Origin: Acididesulfobacillus acetoxydans
Lineage (GTDB): Bacteria; Bacillota; Desulfitobacteriia; Desulfitobacteriales; Desulfitobacteriaceae
Reading direction: 5' to 3'
DNA: 64,000 nt
Assembly: GCF_902729405.1 (NCBI RefSeq)
Contig: NZ_LR746496.1
Location: 248,001 to 312,000 of the forward strand
A model generated the notes under the pieces. The model was not told where the DNA came from and did no database searches. It worked only from the letters and a program-made list of their open reading frames with translations. Each line of letters starts with the position of its first letter. The first letter of the stretch is position 1. The position numbers and the translations under genes are program-made. Shown one piece after another: positions 24,904-33,802 of this stretch.

Positions 24904-27366
24904 TCACCCCTTTGCCAGAGACCCGATCTGCTTCGCCAGATCGCCGACGGACGTTCGCTGCTGAGGGTTGAGCCCTTGGAGCATCGGCTCCGCCGCGCGC
25001 GAGTTACCCTCCGATATCAGGACCGCAGCCAGCCACAGCCTGGCCTGCGGTCCGACCGTCTTGTCGCTCGTAAGTGCCTTCAAATCGGACGCCACCTGCT
25101 TGTCTCCCAAAAGCAGGTCTGCCTCGTCCGCCTGAAGACGAATCGTCGGAGTAGCCTCAAGCTTCTGCGGGACGATCCAGTTGCGCTTGAAGAATGGATT
25201 CAGATTATCTACTTTTACCTTTATTTTCTCCGGAATCCCTGCCACCGATTCACAGACCGCTATCGCCGCCTCCTTCTTCCCCTCCTGCAGCGAAGTTAAA
25301 GCATAGTCCATAGCCACCGCTCCATACGCCTCATAAGAGCTGTTCAAGAACGGCGCTAAGGGGATGATATGCTGCGCGGCAGCGTAAGCTCCGGCTGCGT
25401 GCCCGGAGTTGACCAGGATCCCCGCTTTCATCCTCCACAGCGAGGGATCATCCTGCGCCAAAGAGATAGCCCGGTCGATATCCGATACAGCGGCCTTGCT
25501 GCTTCCCTGGGCCGACCCCGACAAGGCCAGGTACATGTTGGCTTCTGCCGCCTGCGACCAGGGGTAAGCCTCAAACGGGAAGCTATGGGTTGCCCTCTCC
25601 GCTTGTTGAAGGGCCACACTGTAGTTTCTCGCCCCCAAGGCTTGCCCCGCCGCGTCGGCCGCGCCCATCGCGCTTCGAATCGCAAAGGGCACCACCGCGG
25701 TTACGGCGGCCGCCAGGAGCAGTACTGCCAGCACCACGCTTCCCAGGAGACTATTCCCCCCGTCCTGCTTCACCCTATTTTCCCCGGCCTTCAATCTTTC
25801 CTTGCCCCTGCCGGGCACCCCGGCCTTCCCACTTTCTTTCCTTCCATCCTTCTTTTTCTTCTCGGCCCGGATCTCCTTTCTCGAGCGACCCTCATCCCTA
25901 GGCGGGTGCTCTCTTAAGGCTCCTCCGCCTTTTGCGCCAGCCCGCTCCCCTTGCAGACTGAACGCCCTCAGGGCAGCGATATTACTCCATAGCACAAGGG
26001 AAACAGTCCCCTCTGACAAGTCAAAGTCGATCAGGGCATGCGCACCGATGGCGGCCGCAGACAATGCCAAGGCCAGCAGATAAGTTCGCTCCCCTGCCTG
26101 GCGACCCTTCAGCGCCCTCCAAGTTCGGTACACAGACCGTCCCAGCGAGACCAGTAGTGCGATGAAAACAGCTATGCCTAAGGCTCCGGCCTCAACCATC
26201 ACCTGCGCAGCGATACTGTGGGTCTCCGTGCTGTTGTACAGGTAACTCTGAAAGCCCCGGTACGCTGCGTTCCAACCCCCTCCACCGTAGCCAAGCCACG
26301 GCCTCTGCAAGAACATACGCCACGCGTCCCAATAGAAAGTGAACCGCTCTTCCACACTGTGATTATGCAGATTGATCCGCCTGATCGTCCCCAGCACGTC
26401 TCCACCGTGGCGCAGGAAAGCCCAGCCGCCCACAACCAGCGCCAGTGCAAGAACCCCTCCGAAAGCCCACTTCATTGTTCGTGCCGGGAGCCTGTCGGAT
26501 ATCCGGCCCCACCGCAGTTTCGCCAAAGTAAGAGCTATGGCCCAGAGACAACCGGCGACGAGAATCAGGACGGACAGGAGTGTTGATTTGCCGTTCACCG
26601 CCCGGAGGAAACGTCCCCATAAGAAGAATCCGGCAAACATGTTGAGAACCGCCAGCCATACCATGCGTTTCCTGCCCAACGGATAGATGACGAACATCCC
26701 GACAACCGCCGCCAGGAAGACCAGGTACCCGCCCCGGGACTGCGTCCCCCCGAGGGCGAAACCCATTAAGAGAAGCCCCGCACCGTAGAGGCTCCCCGCC
26801 CAGAACCTCTCGCTTTCCAGCCAGAAGTAAGCGGCCAGCACCATGATCCCAACCAAAAACGCGGCAAAGGCATTGTGGTACTGGAAGGTCGAACTCAGCA
26901 CACTATTCCAAGAATTGCTATAGCTCACCCAGCCCGGAACCGTCATGATCCCCCACACGGCGAGCACACCGCCGACCAGCACCAAGCCTTGCGACAGAAA
27001 GCGCATCCGAACCCGGCCCTCCAAGGAGCGGCTCAGAATGAAATAATACAGAACATAAGTCCAAACGCGAAGGCACTGTTCTATCGCGTCTCCTGTACTG
27101 ACTGCCGCTAAGACTGCGAGTGAATACGACAATCCGAAGGAGAGTACGGCTCCATCCAGGAGATCGAACTTTAGGCCTGTCCTCTCTGGTAGCACGGGCA
27201 GTGCCGTAAGGCCCAGGACACCTACTACGATGTTAACCACCAGAAAATCCTGGGGAAAATAAAGTCCTCGAAACCAGGCCCCCACCCCAACGAGCAACAA
27301 AGCCGCAACGACATTAAACCAGAGAAGGTTCTGCCTACTCTGCGAGCTGAGTCTCCAGTGAGCCAT
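24904..27366 (-). CDS. O-antigen ligase/Wzy-like membrane protein with TPR tail
   Basis: The 820-residue protein has about 12 membrane helices in its first 460 residues. The large loop between helices contains the Wzy_C/WaaL signature (RFTFYWDAWRMFLQRPWLGY, GWNAAYRGFQSYLY and THSIAAQVMVEAGALG). Residues about 470-535 are a highly charged Lys/Arg/Glu/Gly linker. Another membrane segment (about 540-565) is followed by roughly 250 residues of TPR-like helices (AERATHSFPFEAYPWSQAAE, AISLAQDDPSLWRMKAGILV). This layout is known for glycan ligases and pilin or S-layer glycosyltransferases of the PglL/Wzy superfamily. It may attach or polymerise surface glycan on the outer face. It is 10 kb away from the main polysaccharide cluster. 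GGAAGGTGG supports the ATG. Confidence 0.85.
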   Translation of the reverse strand: MAHWRLSSQSRQNLLWFNVVAALLLVGVGAWFRGLYFPQDFLVVNIVVGVLGLTALPVLPERTGLKFDLLDGAVLSFGLSYSLAVLAAVSTGDAIEQCLRVWTYVLYYFILSRSLEGRVRMRFLSQGLVLVGGVLAVWGIMTVPGWVSYSNSWNSVLSSTFQYHNAFAAFLVGIMVLAAYFWLESERFWAGSLYGAGLLLMGFALGGTQSRGGYLVFLAAVVGMFVIYPLGRKRMVWLAVLNMFAGFFLWGRFLRAVNGKSTLLSVLILVAGCLWAIALTLAKLRWGRISDRLPARTMKWAFGGVLALALVVGGWAFLRHGGDVLGTIRRINLHNHSVEERFTFYWDAWRMFLQRPWLGYGGGGWNAAYRGFQSYLYNSTETHSIAAQVMVEAGALGIAVFIALLVSLGRSVYRTWRALKGRQAGERTYLLALALSAAAIGAHALIDFDLSEGTVSLVLWSNIAALRAFSLQGERAGAKGGGALREHPPRDEGRSRKEIRAEKKKKDGRKESGKAGVPGRGKERLKAGENRVKQDGGNSLLGSVVLAVLLLAAAVTAVVPFAIRSAMGAADAAGQALGARNYSVALQQAERATHSFPFEAYPWSQAAEANMYLALSGSAQGSSKAAVSDIDRAISLAQDDPSLWRMKAGILVNSGHAAGAYAAAQHIIPLAPFLNSSYEAYGAVAMDYALTSLQEGKKEAAIAVCESVAGIPEKIKVKVDNLNPFFKRNWIVPQKLEATPTIRLQADEADLLLGDKQVASDLKALTSDKTVGPQARLWLAAVLISEGNSRAAEPMLQGLNPQQRTSVGDLAKQIGSLAKG

Positions 27367-27773
27367 TCCCGTTCCACCTTCCCTTTACACCATGCTGTCC
27401 GGCCGCCAGCCACCCGGACTTTATACCGTCAATTGCGATTTATCTCCTCAGAGACCATCCACGCCCCGAGAGTTGCTTTCCTAAGGATCGCTCCCTTCAA
27501 ACGAATTTGCTTGACCGCAACTCCCTCTTCTAGGAGCGCTCCCGCTTCCCGCATGCGCCTGGAAGCCTCCGTGCAATCAAGCCTTCTTTTCGCGATACAC
27601 CCCAGGTTATGACGTGTGCTCCCCTGCTCCCTAGTTGGACCCAGGAACACTTTCCCGCAAACTCGTTGCAGGCGCTACTTCTCTCAAGCAACCCCTTCCG
27701 AACGAGCAAATCGGCAGCCGATACGCCCACGCCAAGCTAAAACACCTGACTACACTTCGGCCAAACATAGAGG
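27367..27773. other. Gene-free region upstream of the Wzy-like gene
   Basis: I find no convincing gene. Open frames on both strands are short and lack ribosome sites. The upstream region of the Wzy-like gene must hold its promoter, but no consensus pair stands out. No repeat was recognised. Confidence 0.35.
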
Positions 27774-27801
27774 GAGACCCCTGGGTTTCCCCAAGGGTCT
27801 C
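27774..27801 (-). terminator. Terminator of the S-layer-like gene
   Basis: On the minus strand GAGACCCTTGGG and CCCAGGGGTCTC pair across GAAA, with one or two bulges, followed by CCTCTATGTTT. It lies 20 bases past the stop codon of the large surface protein. Confidence 0.7.
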
Positions 27802-27821
27802 AGGGTCACGAGCCACTAAGG

Positions 27822-30800
27822 CTATTGAACGTTAACACTAGCGGAGCCAATCGTCTTGGTGAAGGAAGGGGTATTACTGAATTCGAGGCTGCCGGTCGCG
27901 CTGGAAATCGAGTTTCCAGAGTCAAGAGACAAGACCGACGGCGTCCCGTTGTTCCAGTACTGCACGTTCCCATCTTGCAAGGTGATGCTGACCGTTCCGC
28001 TAACGCCGGTCTGCAGCGCAGCATACGGCGTACTACCATTGTTCAGGTTGTAAGCTGAAATGCTGCCTGACACGTAAACGTTGTTGTATGCGGGCACGGT
28101 GCCGCTGTAGGTGAAGAGAGGAACAGGAGCATTCACCGTTTGGAAGTTAGAGCTGGTACCAGTAGCCCCTGGTCCACCAAGGTTTACGTTTTGCTGAATA
28201 GCGGTGCCGTTAACCTGAGTGATCCACAAGCCTTGGGTCCCAATACCCTTAACGTAAACAGTAGCGTTCTGCAACGGCACGCCATATTGGTCAACCGCAG
28301 TAATCGTAAGCGTCTGTGAACCACCCAAAGCGAAGTTCACTGAGGCAGGAGTTGTTGCGGCTGCGGTGGGTCCACCGCCGGTAGCGCTGGATGAGGTAAA
28401 GTTCGCGGTCGCAGTCGCCGTTTGACTGTTGACAGAGTTGGTAACAGTGATCGTCGGAGACTCTGCATAAGCATCGCTAGCATAGACAGTCGCCATCTGC
28501 ACAGGAGTCAAGGTCTGACCGGCTACGGCCGCCAAGGCTGTAGCATTATTATTCGCCGTAAGCTTAACTCCGGCCGTTCCCAAACTGGCACTGTCCAACA
28601 GGCTGAGCAGATTGGAGCTAGAATCGATACTAAAGCCCATGTAGCCTTCATACCCGGCGGCCAAGTTCGCGCTCGGAACCGTCCAGGATGCAATAACTGT
28701 GGAGGTATCTGCCGCGTTGTAAAGTGTAAACGTTGTGTTGTTTGACCCCGTACCTTGGGTTAGCACATAAGTTGTCGGCAACGAGCTAGTGATATTCCCC
28801 GTGATCGGCGTCGTGTAATAACCGACTACGTTCTGACCACTAGGCACGGTCCAAAGCGAATGGTTGTTAACGCTTACCAAGCCGTTGGCCTGAATGCTGA
28901 CCTGGGCGGTCTGCGGCGCGGCCTGAAGAACGTAACCGTCTATCAGCCGAAGCTTCGAGCTCTTGTTGCCCGTAACCGAGTAGGTCAAGCCCTGCGTAGG
29001 AATCGTTGCCACGGACACATAGTTGTTGAAGGGAGCCACGACAAAGGTTGCATTGTTGTCCATGCTGGGATTGTCGTCAGCCGTTCCGGCAACCGTTATG
29101 GTGTTGGCCGGAGCCGCATTAGTCTGCTGCAACGGATAGTAACCGGCTATCTGACCAATGTTTCCGCCGAGGCCAAGAGAGGCGATGGCGTCGGAGCCCG
29201 TGAAGGTTCCGGCAACACTGGCACTGGCAGCGCCTTGCGCGCTCAGTGAGCTGGCGTCAGTCCAGTCCCCATTTACATTGTTGTAGGCAGATACGCTGAC
29301 ATTGATTGAACCGGACGTCGACCCCGATGTCGCAGCTACTTTGAACTTCAATTGTCCGCTGCCGTCGTAGGCTGACGGATCGCTGACAGGACTCGCTTGG
29401 GTGGTGCCGCCATTGTTGACCGACTCAAGATAGAGTGTGTCACCGACATAATGGAGGTCTGCCTGGGATACCGCATTCGCTGCCAGGCCCGTGTACCCGG
29501 CAATCGTGTTGATCGCCGTGTTACCAATCTTTTCAATATACATGCCGGACGGCACCGAAATGTTAAAGTCAAGGCCGTAGCCAGCAAACTGGTTGCCTGC
29601 ATTCCCCACGACGGTCGGAGCAATGAGCTGGGCATTTTGGTTATAACCGCCTACGTAGATACTTTGGTCGCTTCCCTGTACATCACTGAAGGTGACGTTG
29701 GAAGTCGGCACTTTGGTCAAATCGCTGTACTGTGACAAGAGGGAACCCGTGCCAACTCCTACGGCCTGAAGCGTTTGCCCCTGCTGCCATACGACGTCAA
29801 CATAGTTGCCACTGTGATTGTTGCCGACAAAGCTCAGCGACGTGATGCTGTTGTCGCTGGGTAGGCTCTGCCCATTGGCTATAGCAACCGTGGCGGGCAC
29901 GTAGTACAGATAGTACTTGGTTATGCTGTTGTACACTGTCTGGGTGACAGGTACGTTGGCAGTAACCGTGAACGAGAAGTTACCGTTGCTGTCCGTGGTA
30001 ACCGTCGGGTAGGCGGTTGCGCTGAACAGTGTCGAGGTGCCGTTTTGGACAAAGGCATCATTCTGAATGTTGTTGGAGCTTCCGCTCTGCACGTTGTAAT
30101 CCTGCATCGCCAGAGTGGCATTGGGAACAGGATTTCCCGCTGCATCTTCAACTGTCCCACTGATGGTCAGCTGCGAGCCGGAAGAAGCAGTTTCCGCGCT
30201 TGAGTTAACAACCGTCTGGGTGTCGCTAGTAATGCCGGTCGTATTGAGCATGGCGCTCGGGCTCAGGTTGGCAATTTTGGTCGCCTGAGCTACGGACTTC
30301 CATTGATAGTAACCGGTGCCGCTGACACCGCCGCCGTTAACGAGCTGGGCCTGAACGCCAACTGTGATGCTCGCAGCCATGTTGGCCACACCGTTAGTGG
30401 AGGGTTGGTTGGCATTGACATAAACCAGCGCCTGGCCGTTGCTACCTGTTGTCACGACATAGGTTGCTGAGCCGACGCCATTACCAACAGATGCATTTTG
30501 AGCAACCATGGTCGTGCCGTTGGCATCCGTGAAATATGCGGTGGCGCTGTTCGGCAAAGAAGTATTCATCGTAAATTTAACAGACTGTCCACTCACCGGC
30601 GTCGTAGCGCCTGATACCGGCAGAAGTGTCGCAACGACTGCAACCAGGCCTTTCGTCGGGGCACCAGAGCTTGAGAAATTCAAGCTGTCCGGAGCGGATG
30701 AGGTATAGATCGGGCTCAAAACGAGAGTTCCCGGAACGCCCCATTGCATCCGAGCTTCATTCGACTTGACAGGCTGGCCGTTGTTGCTGAACGGAGCTTC

Positions 30801-32120
30801 AACTACAACATTGAACGTCTGGGTCGAGCTGGCAGTGGAAGTGAAGGTAGCGCTGACGTTTCCTTGAGAATCACTCGGAACCGTGTAAGACGCATTGAAC
30901 GTGTCATTGCCGATGATAACTGGGCTGTTCAGGGTCGTCGCGGTCAAGGTGTTGCCATTGGCATCCTTGGCCGTGATGTTGCTGGAGCTGGAAACCAGGT
31001 AAAGCATGCTGGCATTGGCAGCGGAAGTGCCGCTGACCGTCGTGCTGACTTTCACTGCGGTGTTGATGGGAGCGACAGCGGGAGCGCTGGCAGAGCCGTC
31101 ACCAACGGTTTGCCCGCTCACGTTCAGGTTCGCAATGCTCACGTTGCTCGGAGGAGTCACGGACCCTTGACCGTTAGCAACCAGGGTCACCATGCTGTCA
31201 GGCACAACACCGGTGCCGCCGAGGGCGATGACGTTGGTGCTGGAGGTGATGTTACCGGCAATGGCCGAAGCGGCCGGAGCGGCAACGGTATTGTTTAAGG
31301 TGTTGCCCAGAACGATCGGGGCATTCGTCTGCGCGGCCAGGGAGGATCCTGCCAAAGCGTCGACGAGAGTTTCACCGTTGGCTACGTATACGTTGTTGTA
31401 TTTGTAGCTGAGCGTGGTGAGCACCTGGGTGTTCGTGCCATAGCGGTCTGTGCCGGCCAGGCGGGTGGCACCCGAGATGTCTTGAACCAGGGTCGGGCCG
31501 CCGAGGACGTAGGTCTTGCTCCCGTAAATCTTTTCAGATGAGGGAACGGTTCCGTCCGGATTGGCCACTACGATAGCGTAATCATTCGCCGCTGCATAGG
31601 AAGCGACGGACAGGGCGTCCGGTAAGCCGTTGTAACCAACGACGAACGTGCCGGCGGGGTTAGTCAGCTGAGCGCTGATGTCGGCCGCGGTGTTGGTGCG
31701 GTCAGCCCCTTGGAGCACGGTCACGGTCACGCCGCTGATCGCTTTCAGCTGGCTGATAACCGTGGAGCTCAGGGCACCTACGGCATAGATCTTGGTAGCC
31801 TTCAGAGTGGCGATCTCCGTTTGCACCCTGGAGGACAGGGAAGCTTTGTAGGTCAGGAGGATAGGAGCTTTGAGCTGGCCCGCCAAAGGAGCCACGGCCA
31901 AAGCGTCAACCAGATTCGCATCGTCGGCAGGTGCGACGATGACATTCGCCGCGCCGCTGGCCCAGCCTTGTTGGGCAACAGCCAGAGCTGTCCCGATGCG
32001 GTCGGTGCCGGCCAGGCGGGATGTCGCTGTCGTTGTACCGGCGAAGGCCTGGACAGGTACCAGCATGAGGACCATGGCGACGATGGCCAAGATGGCTAAG
32101 GTCTTCTTAGACTTTCTCAT
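27822..32120 (-). CDS. S-layer-like CW_binding_2 surface protein
   Basis: The 1432-residue secreted protein has a classic signal peptide (MRKSKKTLAILAIVAMVLML, cleavage near AFAG). Three CW_binding_2 repeats span about 33-320 (RLAGTDRIGTALAVAQQGW, LQGADRTNTAADISAQL, RLAGTDRYGTNTQVL). These bind wall polymers and anchor the protein. The remaining 1100 residues are Ser/Thr/Asn/Gly-rich and Cys-free, with several Ig-like (Big_1-like) modules: for example the segment around 630-720 with GNPVPNATLAMQDY, and near 1300 with DQYGVPLQNATVYVKGIG. Composition, size and anchoring match an S-layer or major surface protein. GAGAGGAG lies 11 bases before ATG. An unusually long upstream region with a structured leader suggests strong, regulated expression. 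The sequence is less GC-biased than the enzymes nearby. Confidence 0.88.
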   Translation of the reverse strand: MRKSKKTLAILAIVAMVLMLVPVQAFAGTTTATSRLAGTDRIGTALAVAQQGWASGAANVIVAPADDANLVDALAVAPLAGQLKAPILLTYKASLSSRVQTEIATLKATKIYAVGALSSTVISQLKAISGVTVTVLQGADRTNTAADISAQLTNPAGTFVVGYNGLPDALSVASYAAANDYAIVVANPDGTVPSSEKIYGSKTYVLGGPTLVQDISGATRLAGTDRYGTNTQVLTTLSYKYNNVYVANGETLVDALAGSSLAAQTNAPIVLGNTLNNTVAAPAASAIAGNITSSTNVIALGGTGVVPDSMVTLVANGQGSVTPPSNVSIANLNVSGQTVGDGSASAPAVAPINTAVKVSTTVSGTSAANASMLYLVSSSSNITAKDANGNTLTATTLNSPVIIGNDTFNASYTVPSDSQGNVSATFTSTASSTQTFNVVVEAPFSNNGQPVKSNEARMQWGVPGTLVLSPIYTSSAPDSLNFSSSGAPTKGLVAVVATLLPVSGATTPVSGQSVKFTMNTSLPNSATAYFTDANGTTMVAQNASVGNGVGSATYVVTTGSNGQALVYVNANQPSTNGVANMAASITVGVQAQLVNGGGVSGTGYYQWKSVAQATKIANLSPSAMLNTTGITSDTQTVVNSSAETASSGSQLTISGTVEDAAGNPVPNATLAMQDYNVQSGSSNNIQNDAFVQNGTSTLFSATAYPTVTTDSNGNFSFTVTANVPVTQTVYNSITKYYLYYVPATVAIANGQSLPSDNSITSLSFVGNNHSGNYVDVVWQQGQTLQAVGVGTGSLLSQYSDLTKVPTSNVTFSDVQGSDQSIYVGGYNQNAQLIAPTVVGNAGNQFAGYGLDFNISVPSGMYIEKIGNTAINTIAGYTGLAANAVSQADLHYVGDTLYLESVNNGGTTQASPVSDPSAYDGSGQLKFKVAATSGSTSGSINVSVSAYNNVNGDWTDASSLSAQGAASASVAGTFTGSDAIASLGLGGNIGQIAGYYPLQQTNAAPANTITVAGTADDNPSMDNNATFVVAPFNNYVSVATIPTQGLTYSVTGNKSSKLRLIDGYVLQAAPQTAQVSIQANGLVSVNNHSLWTVPSGQNVVGYYTTPITGNITSSLPTTYVLTQGTGSNNTTFTLYNAADTSTVIASWTVPSANLAAGYEGYMGFSIDSSSNLLSLLDSASLGTAGVKLTANNNATALAAVAGQTLTPVQMATVYASDAYAESPTITVTNSVNSQTATATANFTSSSATGGGPTAAATTPASVNFALGGSQTLTITAVDQYGVPLQNATVYVKGIGTQGLWITQVNGTAIQQNVNLGGPGATGTSSNFQTVNAPVPLFTYSGTVPAYNNVYVSGSISAYNLNNGSTPYAALQTGVSGTVSITLQDGNVQYWNNGTPSVLSLDSGNSISSATGSLEFSNTPSFTKTIGSASVNVQ

Positions 32121-32282
32121 GTAGTGATTTTCTCCTCTCTTTCTTTTTGGGACTTGTCTGTCTTGGAGGACTCACGCGGGAAATTCTCTTTCTCGATCCG
32201 CTTGCGCCTCTCACCGTGTTGTCCTACGCTTTATCCCTCACCCCCTTAAAGTTCCGCAAAATCTTTAGACATTGCGCAATAT

Positions 32283-32360
32283 CTAAAGGCACCCACCCGA
32301 TGTCTTGTCGGGGGCGTCCCCCCTTTGAGAAGAAACTCTCATGGGTGGCTTACCCTTTAG
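32283..32360 (-). promoter_or_regulatory. Structured mRNA leader of the S-layer-like gene
   Basis: On the minus strand a 78-base segment can fold into a multibranched structure. CTAAAGG (5' end, 32354-32360) closes with CCTTTAG (32283-32289). CCACCC pairs with GGGTGG inside that. TGAGA/TCTCA and GGGGG-ACG-CCCCC make two inner hairpins. It sits 165 bases before the start codon. It matches no riboswitch class that I can name with confidence; an mRNA-stabilising leader, as on other S-layer transcripts, or an unknown regulatory RNA are both possible. Confidence 0.35.
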
Positions 32361-32376
32361 ACGGCAATAATGAAGA

Positions 32377-32391
32377 AACCTATAATAGGTT
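32377..32391. promoter_or_regulatory. Perfect palindrome AACCTA-TAA-TAGGTT
   Basis: A 6-base perfect inverted repeat around three bases, just upstream of the structured leader. It overlaps AT-rich promoter-like sequence and could be an operator. Confidence 0.35.
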
Positions 32392-32939
32392 CTACATTCG
32401 CTATAAGTATTCTTTGGCAAAACGAATATTCCTGCCGTGCCCGAAAATTTTCCGCAAAAGACTTTCTCCCCTTGCGGCGATCCAAAACCAAAACTCGAAG
32501 CCAGTGGCTTGAAACCCATTGTCCGGAACCCGGGGCCCGAAGCTTCGGGGAAAGGCAATCCGCCGGGCGGTTCCTCCGGGCGCGCTATGAGCCCCAAACC
32601 CGTAATCAGTGTACCTTAAAACCGGGTCTTTTTCCAGAGCTTTTGGCTTAAAACTGGTAAAAATTTGTCTCTCTTCGGTGAAGAAGATGTTAAGGAGTTG
32701 TGGGCTGTCGGATTTCGCAGGACCGCTTGACCCGCTTATAGCATTCGACAGGTCTGTCCCCGGTTCCTGCCGGAAAAAGAAAAAGTGAGCAGGAACTTTT
32801 ACCCCTCTTTTCCTTTCGTATCCAAACTAATCGGTTCCTTATTATATTATTCATTATGCGGTCCCAGCCCTTGGCGTCCTAAGCGCCCAGTCCGGACAAA
32901 GTACGGGCTCCGCCGAGGTTCCGGCACCCCGCCCCCTCT
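32392..32939. other. Gene-free region upstream of the S-layer-like gene
   Basis: No gene is visible. Several hairpins occur, including CCGCAA/TTGCGG near 32450-32478 and a perfect GTTCCTGC/GCAGGAAC stem at about 32763-32796. The latter, with the neighbouring GACAGGTC sequence, resembles REP/MITE-like ends, but I cannot assign it. An AT-rich stretch near 32835-32860 may contain a promoter. Confidence 0.35.
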
Positions 32940-33400
32940 TCAGGCCCCTTTGTAGGCCAGGATTCCCTGATAAATCCCCTCGGCGGCCTGCTGCCGGAAG
33001 GCGGGAGTACCGAGGAGTTTTTCTTCCTTGGGATTGGAGATGAAGGCCACTTCAATGAGTACCGCCGGCATTGAGGTGTGTTAAGCGTTCCCGGTCGGGG
33101 GTGCGTCCCCCGACCGGGTGAGAACGACCTTGGCCCCGGCCGCCCGCAGTGAATCCACCAGGTCCAGACCGATCGCCAGGGTGTTGTTTTTCTCCGGCGT
33201 CCCGGCCGGACCCACCGCGCCGGCATCCGCTCCGCCGTGACCGGGGTCCAGCGCGACGGTCACTCCCGCCAGAAGGTAGGGCAACGATATCTTTCCTTCC
33301 ACCATACCCGCACCCTGTCCGAAAGCACGTTGGTTCCTCCGACCAGGGTCACCTCCAAGCCATTCGCCGCAGCCTCTTCCATAGCAGAATACGTTGGCGC
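32940..33400 (-). pseudogene. Frameshifted N-acetylmuramoyl-L-alanine amidase (amidase_3)
   Basis: Three pieces in different frames line up as one amidase. The first, near 33310-33400, reads NGLEVTLVGGTNVLSDRVRV. The second, about 33081-33305, reads LAGVTVALDPGHGGADAGAV, containing the zinc-binding LDPGHGG motif of amidase_3, then a LTRSGD segment. The third, ending at 32940, reads MPAVLIEVAFISNPKEEKLL, the motif with the catalytic Glu region, to a normal C-terminus. About 70 residues between the second and third pieces, including the second zinc His region, are missing. The gene is therefore dead. It lies between two CW_binding_2 genes, where a wall hydrolase is expected. Confidence 0.85.
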
Positions 33401-33802
33401 GGGCAGACTTTGAGAGGCCGAGAGGAAAAGAGGCGCGTTTGGGAATCTGTCGTATTAGCTTTCGACGGCTTTCTCCCGAATCCTCTCTCCCCGCCGGAAC
33501 TTCCTCATTAAGAATAGCTTAATTCCCCACTTTCTCTAAATCCACCTTTTTCCTGAGGCATTTCGACCAGGGATCTCTCCTATCAGTGGCGAATAATAAG
33601 TACCCGGGAGGTCCTTCCCGGGACAGCGGCTGTAACGCCGGCAGCGGGAGTTACGCCCTGCCTGTCGGCCCGCGGGAATCTCCGAGAAGATCGGGGACAT
33701 GATCCCAAGGATGATCCCAAGTTCCCGAGAACGGCTCCGAGGATAACCCCAAATCCCAAAGGATGATCCTGAGTGTGAATTTTAAGAATGAAAGGAGAAC
33801 TT

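Noticed and set aside
27367-27773. Cyclic-di-GMP or other riboswitch in the gap by the Wzy-like gene
   Set aside because: No GEMM core (GGCAAACC, GACGCAAAGCC) was found on either strand.
32500-32600. Possible cyclic-di-AMP riboswitch before the S-layer-like gene
   Set aside because: The minus strand has GGAGGAACCG, as in ydaO-type RNAs, but the other conserved blocks (the GGGUNAAUCC type and the 3' CUAACUC-type strand) could not be found in the right order.
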